64,000 bases of DNA, taken from assembly GCA_910578555.1 (NCBI GenBank), contig CAJTPS010000009.1, positions 1-64,000 of the forward strand, written 5' to 3'. The translations under genes were made by a program, and so were the position numbers. This DNA comes from an uncultured Lachnospiraceae bacterium. GTDB taxonomy: Bacteria > Bacillota > Clostridia > Lachnospirales > Lachnospiraceae. The notes below the pieces were generated by a model that was not told the DNA's origin, did no database searches, and worked only from the letters and a program-made list of their open reading frames with translations. Shown here piece after piece: positions 17,611 through 26,057 of this stretch. Every line of letters starts with the position of its first letter. Position 1 is the stretch's first letter.

Positions 17611-19929
17611 ATGAAAAGAAGAGGAATTGCGTTATTTTTGAGTGTTGCGCTGACAGCGGCCGCACTCACCGGCTGCGGCGGGCAGCATTCGGGAAGCGGC
17701 GGGGACGAGGCCTGGACAGAAAGCGAAGCGGATGAGCCGGAGGCCGTGCCCGTGGAGGGGCAGGAAGCCGGAAAAGAGCAGGCGGAGGACGAGCCGACAG
17801 AGCTTGACGGTGGCAGCAAAACGGAGGAGCAGGCTTCTTCGGGGCAAGAAGAGACCGGGGAGGAGGCAATATTCTTTCCCACGTATACGGGTTCGTTTTC
17901 CGCAAAAAATGCGGCGGCAAATGAGGACATCGGCGTGACGCCCTGTGTGGCGCCGTACACGATCGAGCCGGACTTAGGCAATATCGACAATCTGTATCAG
18001 TTCTATCTGGATGACGACCAGCGGGAGAAGCTGGCGCAGAACGGGTTTGTTGTATTCGGTGATGCGGGCAGGGAGTTTTTCGAGATTTATGAGATGAACA
18101 GGTATGAGCCGAAGGCGAATTTCGTGACGGTGGATTCGCTTATGCACACGTACCATTTATATTTTGCATATCTTCTGAAAAAGGTGGAAAAGGGATATCT
18201 GACGGACTGTCTGCAGCAGCTTGGCAAGAGGATGCTGGAGAACAGTCTGACGGCGTATGACAATCTGAAGGGCAGCGAGTGGGAAGAGGCGGCGAAACGC
18301 AATGTCGCATTTTTCACGGTGGGCGCGAAGCTGCTGGAGGATCAGACGCAGGTAAACGGCGATGTGAAGGAGATCGTGGAATATGAGCTGGAAAAAATAA
18401 ATGCGGCCGAAGGGGTTGACGAATCCATGATCTACGACGGTCTGACGGACAAGATGGAGGACTACAGCCAGTATAAAGCGCGCGGCTATTATGAGGGCGA
18501 TGAAGAACTGGAGCGGTATTTCCGTGCCATGATGTGGTACGGGCGAATCCATTTCAGACAGGAGAGCGAGGAGATGGACCGGAGCGCGCTTCTGATGGCG
18601 TATATGCTCTCGGAGGACAAGACGGCCTATGACCTGTGGGGGTCGATCTATGAGGTGACTTCCTTCTTCTCGGGGGCAAGCGACGATGCCGGGGTGTACG
18701 AGTATATTCCGCTTATGCAGGAAGTGTATGGAGAACAGATTACTCCGGAGGATTTGAAGAGCAACAGCGAGGCTTTTGACCGTTTTCATACCATGTCGGC
18801 CGGTCTGCGCACGCCCTTTGTCAATTCGCTGGTAATCGGGGACGGTGAGGATAATGTGGTGCCGGGCTTCCGGTTTATGGGGCAGCGGTTCACAATCGAT
18901 GCGGCGGTCATGCAGCGGCTGGTGTACAGCAGTGTCAAGGCGGCAGCCGATGGTGATAAGCGTATGCTGCCGGATGTGCTGGACGTACCGGCGGCACTGG
19001 GAAGCGATACGGCGCTTGGCATTCTGGAAGAGGAAGGCGCGACGGTCTATCCTGGCTACACGGAACATATGGAACAACTCAGAACTGCTCTGGCCGCGGA
19101 GAATAAGGAAATGTGGTCGGCAAGCCTGTATTCCGGCTGGCTGAACACGCTTCGTCCGCTGCTTACGGTGAAGGGCGAGGGCTATCCGGTGTTCATGCAG
19201 AGTGAGGAGTGGCGGAAGAAGGGACTGGAATGTTTTGCGGGAAGTTTTACGGAACTGAAGCACGATACGGTTCTGTATACCAAGCAGGTGATGGCGGAGA
19301 TGGGAGACGCATATGACGAAAATGCGGACGACAGAGGATATGTGGAGCCGGAACCGCTGGTCTGGCTGCGGTTTAAGAATCTGTCCGACCTGACGGCGCA
19401 GGGACTGAAAAATTACGGTATGTTAAATGCCGCAGAGGAGAAGAACCTGTCCCGTCTGTCTGAAATTGCGGACCGTCTGCTGGAGATATCGAAGAAGGAA
19501 CTAAAGGACGAGACGCTGACGGACGATGAATACGAGTTTATCAGAAGCTATGGAGGGAATATAGAACATTTCTGGATGGAATCCGTCAAGGATGCAACCG
19601 GTGGTGAAGGAGCGTACACGCAGGAGGCGCCGGCGGCACTGGTGGTCGATATCGCGACGAACCCGAATGGTGAAGTGCTGGAAGCGGGTACGGGAGATCC
19701 TTCCATTATATATGTGGTAGTGAAGGTGGATGGTAAGGTGAAGATTGCCAGCGGAAGCGTATATTCTTTCTACCAGTTTAGGTGGCCGATAGAGGATCGG
19801 CTGACGGATACGAAGTGGCGGCAGCTGATGGGAATCCAGCAGAAAGAGGATGGAACATGGGAGAGCAATCCGCCGGCCGGACATCCGGAGTGGACGAAGA
19901 GCTACCGGGTGGTCTATGACTGGGAGTAG
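17611..19929 (+). CDS. DUF3160 domain lipoprotein
   Basis: A 772-residue exported lipoprotein. The signal peptide (MKRRGIALFLSVALTAAALT) ends in the lipobox LTGC, followed by a Gly/Ser/Glu-rich linker (about 25-90), as usual for Gram-positive lipoproteins. The body matches DUF3160, with VTVDSLMHTYHLYFAYLLKK near residue 170 and helical repeats throughout. The ATG at 17611 is chosen because it gives a proper signal peptide; in-frame starts further up add residues ahead of it. The role of DUF3160 is unknown. A CapA-like gene and a solute-binding lipoprotein follow, so the stretch is devoted to envelope proteins. Confidence 0.82.
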   Translation: MKRRGIALFLSVALTAAALTGCGGQHSGSGGDEAWTESEADEPEAVPVEGQEAGKEQAEDEPTELDGGSKTEEQASSGQEETGEEAIFFPTYTGSFSAKNAAANEDIGVTPCVAPYTIEPDLGNIDNLYQFYLDDDQREKLAQNGFVVFGDAGREFFEIYEMNRYEPKANFVTVDSLMHTYHLYFAYLLKKVEKGYLTDCLQQLGKRMLENSLTAYDNLKGSEWEEAAKRNVAFFTVGAKLLEDQTQVNGDVKEIVEYELEKINAAEGVDESMIYDGLTDKMEDYSQYKARGYYEGDEELERYFRAMMWYGRIHFRQESEEMDRSALLMAYMLSEDKTAYDLWGSIYEVTSFFSGASDDAGVYEYIPLMQEVYGEQITPEDLKSNSEAFDRFHTMSAGLRTPFVNSLVIGDGEDNVVPGFRFMGQRFTIDAAVMQRLVYSSVKAAADGDKRMLPDVLDVPAALGSDTALGILEEEGATVYPGYTEHMEQLRTALAAENKEMWSASLYSGWLNTLRPLLTVKGEGYPVFMQSEEWRKKGLECFAGSFTELKHDTVLYTKQVMAEMGDAYDENADDRGYVEPEPLVWLRFKNLSDLTAQGLKNYGMLNAAEEKNLSRLSEIADRLLEISKKELKDETLTDDEYEFIRSYGGNIEHFWMESVKDATGGEGAYTQEAPAALVVDIATNPNGEVLEAGTGDPSIIYVVVKVDGKVKIASGSVYSFYQFRWPIEDRLTDTKWRQLMGIQQKEDGTWESNPPAGHPEWTKSYRVVYDWE

Positions 19930-19937
19930 TGTGAAGC

Positions 19938-20079
19938 GTATGAAGAGATTTTCTAAGGCATCTGAAGAACGCTGCCTAAGAAAATCTAAAGCTTCATACC
20001 AGAGAAATGCAAAAAGCATGCATTTCTCCGCGTGACATAGCCATGCGGGATGGTGCATAATGCCCGGGAGGCGGGCATT
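19938..20079 (+). repeat. Modular hairpin leader E4 (before the CapA-like gene)
   Basis: Outer arms GTATGAAG (19938-19945) and CTTCATAC (19992-19999) enclose a 15-bp stem with one A-A mismatch (19946-19960 with 19973-19987). Two hairpins follow: GAGAAATGC with GCATTTCTC (20002-20028) and AATGCCCG with CGGGCATT (20059-20079). Outer arms and order match leader E6 at 55413-55529. It begins eight bases after the DUF3160 stop codon. Confidence 0.75.
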
Positions 20080-20119
20080 CTCCGCACGGATTTGTGCTTG
20101 AACGATTGGGAAATATATC

Positions 20120-21769
20120 ATGAGTATGAGGCGAAAACTTAGGAAAATCATATATGGCATTATGGCGCTGGCGGGTACCGGCGCCGTTTTGTATATGTTG
20201 TGGCGGGGCGGCGCATTTCTGCCGGGGTGGATTACGTGGGAGAACGAAACGCTGCAGGATGCGGATCAGCAGTATGAGATCGTCCTTGCGCATAGAAAAG
20301 TGCAGGTATGGCAGAATGATCATGTGATCTGGACTTCCCCGAAGAGGCTTAAGGTTCAGCAGGCGCAGGTAAACGATATCGACAATGACGGGCAGGACGA
20401 ACTGATCCTGCTGTGTTGGCGGATCGGGAAGTATGGCAGGAGCAGACCGTTCTGGGTGGAGCACAACGAACAAAGGTGGTCGCAGCATATCGCCGTCTAT
20501 GAATGCAATGGGGAAAAGGTGAAGACAAAATGGATGGCCTCTGATATCGGGTTTGAGGTATGTGAGATTTGGGCAGGGGAAAGAGCGGAGTATGTAAGAA
20601 AGGCTGTCAGGAAAAAGGAAGATAAACCGGCATATGCAGGAGTACCGGAGGAGACAGCAGCGATGCAGGAGTCAGCAGGCAGCATAGAAGAGGCGGGGAA
20701 GACAGAAGATCCAGAAACAGAGAATAAGGAAACGGAACGTGCAGTGGAACAAAAAGAGTACAGAGTGCGCCCGAACAACAGACTGCTTCTGACAGACCGG
20801 AACGGACACATCACCTGCTGGTTCTGGGATTCCTGGGGATTTACGCGTGAAGCGACGGAAGTGTCATTTTGCGCGTTTGGAGATAATCTAATACACGAAC
20901 CAATCTATCAATATGGTTTACATAATGATGAAAATTTTTCTTTTTTATATGAAAATGTAAAAGATATGATTGCAAAAAGCGACATATCTGTCATCAATCA
21001 GGAGACACCGCTCACGGATGACCCGGCGAGGTACGGCGGTTATCCGCAGTTCGGCACGCCGGTGCAGGTGGGGGAGTCCATATCGGATGCCGGATTTGAT
21101 GTGGTCACATGTGCGACGAACCATGCGCTGGATCAGGGCATGACAGGTGTTGATTTCACGAAGCGCTTTTTTAATGACACAGGCGTCATATGTCTGGGGA
21201 TACAGGGTGCTGACGAGATAGAATACCGTCCATATGACATTATCGTCAGGAATGGGATCAGAACAGCGATGCTTAACTATACCTACGGCACGAACGGAAT
21301 ACAGATTCCGGCGCAGAACCCGAACGCGGTACATCTGCTGGAGGACGAGGAGCAGATCCGGACGGACATCAGCATGGCAAAAGAGGAAAGTGATATCGTG
21401 GCGGTTTTTGTCCATTGGGGGACGGAGTACGCGGAGGAACCGGATACGCTTCAGAAGAAATGGACACAGATTTTTCTGGAATGCGGGGTGGATGTGACGG
21501 TCGGCACGCATCCGCATGTACTGCAGCCCTGTGAACTGCTTCGGGATGACAGCGGCCATGAGATGCTGGTATATTATTCCATCGGTAACTATATCAGCGC
21601 GCAGGCGGAGAAATCCTGTGTCAGGGGCGGCATGGCGGAGTTTACCGTCGCCCTGACAGCCGAAGGGTACCGGATCAGGGAGTACGGGCTGCGGCCGCTT
21701 GTGATTACATGGCAGGGGAAGAAGTGCACGGTTGATCCGGGGAGTCTTCCCAATATAACGAAGGATTGA
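20120..21769 (+). CDS. CapA-family (poly-gamma-glutamate capsule type) protein
   Basis: A 549-residue protein with an N-terminal membrane anchor (residues 8-30), an FG-GAP-like segment (NDIDNDGQDELILLCWRIGK near 93), a variable Glu-rich linker (about 165-220) and a C-terminal CapA metallophosphatase-like domain (about 245-535). Visible CapA motifs are FCAFGDNLIHEPI, NQETPLTDDP, CATNHALDQG and VGTHPHVLQP. In Bacillus CapA takes part in poly-gamma-glutamate export; in gut Clostridia most homologues have no known substrate and no capBCD is near. The ribosome site (TTGGGAAAT) is weak, and a start at 20126 is possible. Confidence 0.82.
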   Translation: MSMRRKLRKIIYGIMALAGTGAVLYMLWRGGAFLPGWITWENETLQDADQQYEIVLAHRKVQVWQNDHVIWTSPKRLKVQQAQVNDIDNDGQDELILLCWRIGKYGRSRPFWVEHNEQRWSQHIAVYECNGEKVKTKWMASDIGFEVCEIWAGERAEYVRKAVRKKEDKPAYAGVPEETAAMQESAGSIEEAGKTEDPETENKETERAVEQKEYRVRPNNRLLLTDRNGHITCWFWDSWGFTREATEVSFCAFGDNLIHEPIYQYGLHNDENFSFLYENVKDMIAKSDISVINQETPLTDDPARYGGYPQFGTPVQVGESISDAGFDVVTCATNHALDQGMTGVDFTKRFFNDTGVICLGIQGADEIEYRPYDIIVRNGIRTAMLNYTYGTNGIQIPAQNPNAVHLLEDEEQIRTDISMAKEESDIVAVFVHWGTEYAEEPDTLQKKWTQIFLECGVDVTVGTHPHVLQPCELLRDDSGHEMLVYYSIGNYISAQAEKSCVRGGMAEFTVALTAEGYRIREYGLRPLVITWQGKKCTVDPGSLPNITKD

Positions 21770-21914
21770 AATGCGGGCTTTGGCAATTATTATGCTGTGT
21801 TTTTGCGGACAGGCTGCATGGGCGCTGCGGTTATTGTATCTTTTGATGAAATATGCTAAAATCAATACGGTTTTGACAGCGGCAATATGCTTATACTGTC
21901 GTTTGAAACCTGAA

Positions 21915-21932
21915 GTACGGTATCTATCGTAC
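21915..21932 (+). promoter_or_regulatory. Possible operator before the solute-binding protein gene
   Basis: GTACG and CGTAC form a short inverted repeat around eight bases, 41 bases before the GTG start. Size and position suit a regulator site, but nothing shows which protein would bind. Confidence 0.3.
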
Positions 21933-21972
21933 AGACAAGAACATATACATTAAATTACCGGAGGCAGAAAAG

Positions 21973-23244
21973 GTGAAGAAGATATTTTGGAAACAGGGAG
22001 CCTGTGCCGTCGCTGCTGTTGCGATTTTGACCGGCTGCTCCACTACAGCGACAAATGGACAGACGCAGAGCGTCAATACGCAGGAACCGGAGGCGGCGCA
22101 GACCGGCCCGGTAACTTTGACGGTCTGGGCGGAGGAAAGCGATTTTGACATGTTGAACGGGATGATCACTTCTTTCAGGGAACACTATGCCGACCAGGCG
22201 GATTTCGAAATCAGTCTGGTGCCGCAGCCGGATTCCGGCACGAGCGATGTGATTCTGGGTGACATTCACAGTGCCGGGGATGTGTTTTCTTTTCCCGACG
22301 ATCAGTTTTCAAGGCTGATGGCAGCCGGGGTTCTGGCGCCTGTAGACAATGCGGAGGCGGTTTCGGCCGCGAATGTGGCGGAGTCGATTGCCGCCGCGTC
22401 CTATCAGGGGACTCTCTATGCATTTCCCTATACGGCGGACAACGGCTATTTCCTTTATTATGATAAAAATTATTTTACACCGGAGGATGTGAAGACTCTG
22501 GACGGCATTCTTGCCGTGGCAGAGAGCGCGGGTAAGCAGATTTCCATGGAACTCACTTCCGGCTGGTATCTGTATGCTTTTTTCGGACAGACGGGACTGG
22601 AGCTTGGCATCAATGAGGACGGCATGACCAATTACTGTAATTGGAATAATGCGGAGGGTGCGGTAAAAGGGGTGGACGTTGCACAGTCTATTCTGAATTT
22701 TACCGCCAGTCCGGCTTTTTCCTGTAATGCGGACGGAGAGTTTATTGCCAAGGCACAGGAGGGCAGTGTGATTGCCGGGGTCAGCGGTACCTGGAACGCC
22801 ACCCAGATCAAAGAGGTATGGGGCGAGGACTACGGCGCGGTGAAACTCCCTACGTTTACCTGTGCCGGACAGCAGATTCAGATGTCCTCTTTCACGGGCT
22901 ATAAGATGATGGGGGTAAACGCTTATTCTGCGCATAAGGACTGGGCAATGAAACTGGCGGACTGGCTGACGAACGAGGAGAATCAGACACTGCGTTTCGT
23001 ACAGAAGAATCAGGTGCCGGCCAATAGTAAAGCGGCGGCTTCGGAGGAGGCTTCCCGGATTCCGGCCGTACAGGCGATTCTGGATCAGTCCCATCACGGG
23101 AATTTGCAGCGTGTGGGTAACAAGTACTGGAATGCCTGCACAGAGTTTGCAGATACGATGATTGCCGGCAATCCGAATGATATGGATCTGCAGGAATTGA
23201 TGGATAATCTGACAGCAGGTATCACGGCTTCTACGGCGGAATAG
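21973..23244 (+). CDS. Extracellular solute-binding lipoprotein (family 1, sugar type)
   Basis: A 423-residue ABC-type substrate-binding protein. The signal peptide ends in a lipobox (AILTGCSTT, Cys near 22), followed by the family opening PVTLTVWAEESDFDMLNGMI. Further marks are VFSFPDDQFSRLMAAGVLAP, AFPYTADNGYFLYYDK and a Trp-rich hinge region (ISMELTSGWYLYAFFGQTGL). It starts with GTG after a good CCGGAGG. No permease or ATPase gene is adjacent; instead a chemoreceptor follows. Sugars are the usual ligands of this family, but the actual ligand is not shown. Confidence 0.85.
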   Translation: MKKIFWKQGACAVAAVAILTGCSTTATNGQTQSVNTQEPEAAQTGPVTLTVWAEESDFDMLNGMITSFREHYADQADFEISLVPQPDSGTSDVILGDIHSAGDVFSFPDDQFSRLMAAGVLAPVDNAEAVSAANVAESIAAASYQGTLYAFPYTADNGYFLYYDKNYFTPEDVKTLDGILAVAESAGKQISMELTSGWYLYAFFGQTGLELGINEDGMTNYCNWNNAEGAVKGVDVAQSILNFTASPAFSCNADGEFIAKAQEGSVIAGVSGTWNATQIKEVWGEDYGAVKLPTFTCAGQQIQMSSFTGYKMMGVNAYSAHKDWAMKLADWLTNEENQTLRFVQKNQVPANSKAAASEEASRIPAVQAILDQSHHGNLQRVGNKYWNACTEFADTMIAGNPNDMDLQELMDNLTAGITASTAE

Positions 23245-23318
23245 GAATTACGCATCGCGTGTCATCGCAGTAAACTGCGACGGCATGGATGATCAGTATG
23301 AGGGAAGGATGGATGAGC

Positions 23319-25076
23319 ATGGCAAATATAGAGAATCAAACAGTAAAAATGAAACCGCGTATCAGTATTAAAGTTCTGACACTTATTCCGATCTTTGTGC
23401 TGAGCTTTGTCTGTATTTCTTCTAATATTATAGCGGTTCGCAACATACAGAATGTAAACAGCACGGCTTCTAAGATCGCGGATGATTATATGACCGGTAT
23501 TTCCGATCTGAGCAATATACAAAGGGAAATGCAGAAGCTGCATTCGCTGGCACTGTCCCATATCATAGCGACGGATCTGGATACGATGATCTCACTGGTG
23601 GATTCTGTCCGCACGGAGGAGGCGCTGCTGGATGATATGCTTGGAGCGTACGGTCGTACCGTCTCCGCGGAGGAAGCAGCAGACTATGAGATGATCGTAT
23701 CGGAGTATGAAAACTTGAAATACGCTATCGTGACTTTGTTCGGTTACAGCGCTGCCGGTAATAATAAGGCGGCTTTCGAACTGGCGAACGGAGAGATTGC
23801 GCAGTATTCGAATCACATTCAGCAGGCTGTTTCTGATTTGAATGAGAATGCAAGAAGCGGTTCCGAAGTGGCCAGAGCGGATCTGCGCAGGGATTATTAC
23901 AGTGCGGTTCTCATCAACGGTATCATTGCGGTGATCAGTATTTTTGCCCTGATGATTGCGCTGCGTATGGTGCTCAGGCGCGTGGTCAGACCCGTGGCCG
24001 GCGCCAAGAGCGAGATCAGTGCCATCATTGCCGGACTGGATCAGGGAAAAGGAGATCTTACGCAGCGCATCACGATCAAAACAAATGATGAGATCGCCGA
24101 TCTGGGACGCGGGATCAATACTTTTATAGGCAAGCTGCAGGAAATTCTGAAGATGATCATCGTGAATACACGCCGGATGGAAGACGTTGTCATGGGTGTG
24201 CAGGAGAGTGTGAAGAATTCCAATGACAGCGCGGCTGATCTGTCTGCGGTGACGGAGGAACTGGCAGCTACCATGAATGAGGTGGGTGTTTCCGCAGGCG
24301 TCATTAACCAGAATGCAGAGGCGGTTCGGACAGAGGTAGAGGAAATTGCTTCAAAATCAACCAACATCAATGATTATACGAAACAGATGCGTGCAAATGC
24401 GGCGCAGATGGAATCCCGTGCAAGGACTTATATGGAGGAGAGCGGCGCCCGCATATCAGAGATTCTGTCGGTTCTGAATGAGGCGATTGAAGACAGCAAG
24501 AATGTAGATCAGGTTGACAGTCTTACCAATGATATTCTCAGCATTTCCGGTAAGACTAATCTGCTGGCCCTGAATGCATCCATTGAGGCGGCGAGAGCCG
24601 GAGAAGCAGGCAGGGGCTTCGGCGTTGTGGCGGAGGAAATCCGCCAGCTGGCGGAATCCAGCAAGGAAGCTGCCAACAGGATTCAGGATACCAACGTGAT
24701 TGTGACAGGTGCGGTATATAATCTGGCGGACAACGCAAATAACCTGATCGCGTTTCTGAAAGAGTCCATTCTTCCAGAATTAGAGGCTTTTGTGCAAAGC
24801 GGGGCGCAATATCGGGAGAGCGCTTCTTACATAGAAGGTGTAATGAACGAATTTACGGATAAGACAGACGACTTAAAACAGACCATGGATGAGATTGCAG
24901 CGTCTATTGGTTCCATAACACTTGCTATTGGCGAGGGCGCCAAGGGTGTCAACGGCGCGGCATCCAGCACGCAGGGGCTGGTGCGCGATATGGAGACGAT
25001 CAGCAGACAAATGCAGGAGAATCAGAGAATCGCAGAGACACTGCAGACAGGAATCTCTATTTTCGAGACCTTTTAA
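23319..25076 (+). CDS. Methyl-accepting chemotaxis protein
   Basis: A 585-residue chemoreceptor. TM1 is near residues 18-40, a helical outer domain of about 150 residues resembling a four-helix bundle follows, and TM2 is near 200-220. A HAMP domain (RRVVRPVAGAKSEISAIIAG) and a cytoplasmic signalling coiled coil come next. The hairpin tip is recognisable: NLLALNASIEAARAGEAGRG followed by FGVVAEEIRQLAESS. It signals to CheA/CheW, none of which are in the window. The start at 23319 follows AGGGAAGG ten bases away; 23313 and 23289 are alternatives. Its position after an orphan solute-binding protein hints that the two cooperate. Confidence 0.9.
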   Translation: MANIENQTVKMKPRISIKVLTLIPIFVLSFVCISSNIIAVRNIQNVNSTASKIADDYMTGISDLSNIQREMQKLHSLALSHIIATDLDTMISLVDSVRTEEALLDDMLGAYGRTVSAEEAADYEMIVSEYENLKYAIVTLFGYSAAGNNKAAFELANGEIAQYSNHIQQAVSDLNENARSGSEVARADLRRDYYSAVLINGIIAVISIFALMIALRMVLRRVVRPVAGAKSEISAIIAGLDQGKGDLTQRITIKTNDEIADLGRGINTFIGKLQEILKMIIVNTRRMEDVVMGVQESVKNSNDSAADLSAVTEELAATMNEVGVSAGVINQNAEAVRTEVEEIASKSTNINDYTKQMRANAAQMESRARTYMEESGARISEILSVLNEAIEDSKNVDQVDSLTNDILSISGKTNLLALNASIEAARAGEAGRGFGVVAEEIRQLAESSKEAANRIQDTNVIVTGAVYNLADNANNLIAFLKESILPELEAFVQSGAQYRESASYIEGVMNEFTDKTDDLKQTMDEIAASIGSITLAIGEGAKGVNGAASSTQGLVRDMETISRQMQENQRIAETLQTGISIFETF

Positions 25077-25162
25077 CGAAACGGTCATATGCAATAAACA
25101 TACATGGCTTGCCAAAAATACGAAAGTGTAGTATATATAAAAAGACCGTAGTGCAACAGAAT

Positions 25163-25258
25163 AACAGGGGCGCTGGACGCAAGTCCGGCTGAGATGCAGA
25201 GGCGTAGTGCCGTCTCCGGTCCCTAGAACCTGATCCGGGTAATGCCGGCGTAGGAAGA
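25163..25258 (+). promoter_or_regulatory. TPP riboswitch (THI element)
   Basis: The conserved parts are all present in order: CAGGGGCG, GGCTGAGA (25187-25194), CCCTAGAACCTGATCCGGGT and AATGCCGGCGTAGGAAG. This is a complete thiamin pyrophosphate aptamer. It lies upstream of thiT, which fits control of thiamin uptake by TPP, and is followed by a terminator at 25333. Confidence 0.97.
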
Positions 25259-25332
25259 ATATTCGATGTCACAGTTCGACCGTGAGCCGGACTGTGGCCG
25301 TGTGCCTGATATTATAGGTGTCGTTTTTTCTC

Positions 25333-25370
25333 GTACCGCGTTATGCCTGAATGCATGCGGTACATTTTTT
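25333..25370 (+). terminator. Riboswitch-linked terminator
   Basis: GTACCGC (25333-25339) pairs with GCGGTAC (25357-25363), followed by ATTTTTT. It ends just before the thiT ribosome site (GGAGG, 25373-25377). TPP binding would favour this stem and stop transcription; the 70 bases between aptamer and terminator hold another hairpin (around 25270-25296) that could take part in switching. Confidence 0.85.
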
Positions 25371-25385
25371 ATGGAGGAAATGACT

Positions 25386-25985
25386 ATGACACAAAAAAAC
25401 AACAAAATCCGCGCTTTGACAGAGGGCGCCATCATGATTGCAGCAGCGACCGTGCTGGGATATTTCCGGATATTCCGCTTTCCGTCAGGAGGTTCCATCG
25501 ATCTGGCTCTGGTGCCGATTCTGGTATACTGTCTGCGCTGGGGACCTGGGTATTCACTGGTTTGCTGCTTTGTCAATGGTATGCTGCAGTATTTCCTGGG
25601 CGGCGGCATTGCGATTTCATGGCAGTCCATGCTGCTTGACTATGTGGTGGCTTATACGCTCGTCTTCCTGTGCGGCTTCGGTTCCGGCAGGAAACTCGGC
25701 TGGCTGTGGGGGACCGTACTGGGCTCCTTCGGAAGATGGGTGTCGCTGACGCTGTCCGGCGGACTGATCTGGTACATGTATATGCCGGAGACGTTTCTGG
25801 GAATGCCAATGGTGAATCCATGGATCTATTCCATGCTGCTTAACGGCGTGCTGGTACTGGCTGTCATGGCGGTGGATCTGGCGGTGCTCGGCGTTATGCA
25901 GAGGATTCCTGCGCTGCGGCGGCAGGTGTTTGCCAGCCAGAGGATCGGGGAGCCGGCACAGACAGCGGACCGGCAGAAAGAATGA
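25386..25985 (+). CDS. thiT: Thiamin ECF transporter S component ThiT
   Basis: A 199-residue, six-helix membrane protein that binds thiamin and works with a shared energy-coupling module (EcfAA'T), not present here. Typical signs are the short length, ALTEGAIMIAAATVLGYFRI with the following PSGGSIDLALVPILV segment, and the TPP riboswitch upstream. ThiT homologues have an N-terminal helix and Trp-rich ligand loop like SLTLSGGLIWYMYMPETFLG here. The ATG at 25386 is chosen for GGAGG eight bases upstream; longer frames would run into the terminator. The MATE gene follows after 72 bases. Confidence 0.92.
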   Translation: MTQKNNKIRALTEGAIMIAAATVLGYFRIFRFPSGGSIDLALVPILVYCLRWGPGYSLVCCFVNGMLQYFLGGGIAISWQSMLLDYVVAYTLVFLCGFGSGRKLGWLWGTVLGSFGRWVSLTLSGGLIWYMYMPETFLGMPMVNPWIYSMLLNGVLVLAVMAVDLAVLGVMQRIPALRRQVFASQRIGEPAQTADRQKE

Positions 25986-26057
25986 CGTCTCTCATACAGG
26001 CATCGGGCGCCTGTCTCGCGGTGTCGGCGGCAGGCGTTACAGAACGGAGAGTTTATA

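Noticed and set aside
21873..21897. TTGACA and TATACT before the solute-binding protein gene as a promoter
   Set aside because: The two boxes are only 13 bases apart, too close for sigma-A; at best one box is used.
21771..21953. 60-residue frame after the CapA-like gene
   Set aside because: It overlaps the promoter region of the next gene and the sequence is low in recognisable protein features; the ribosome site is poor.
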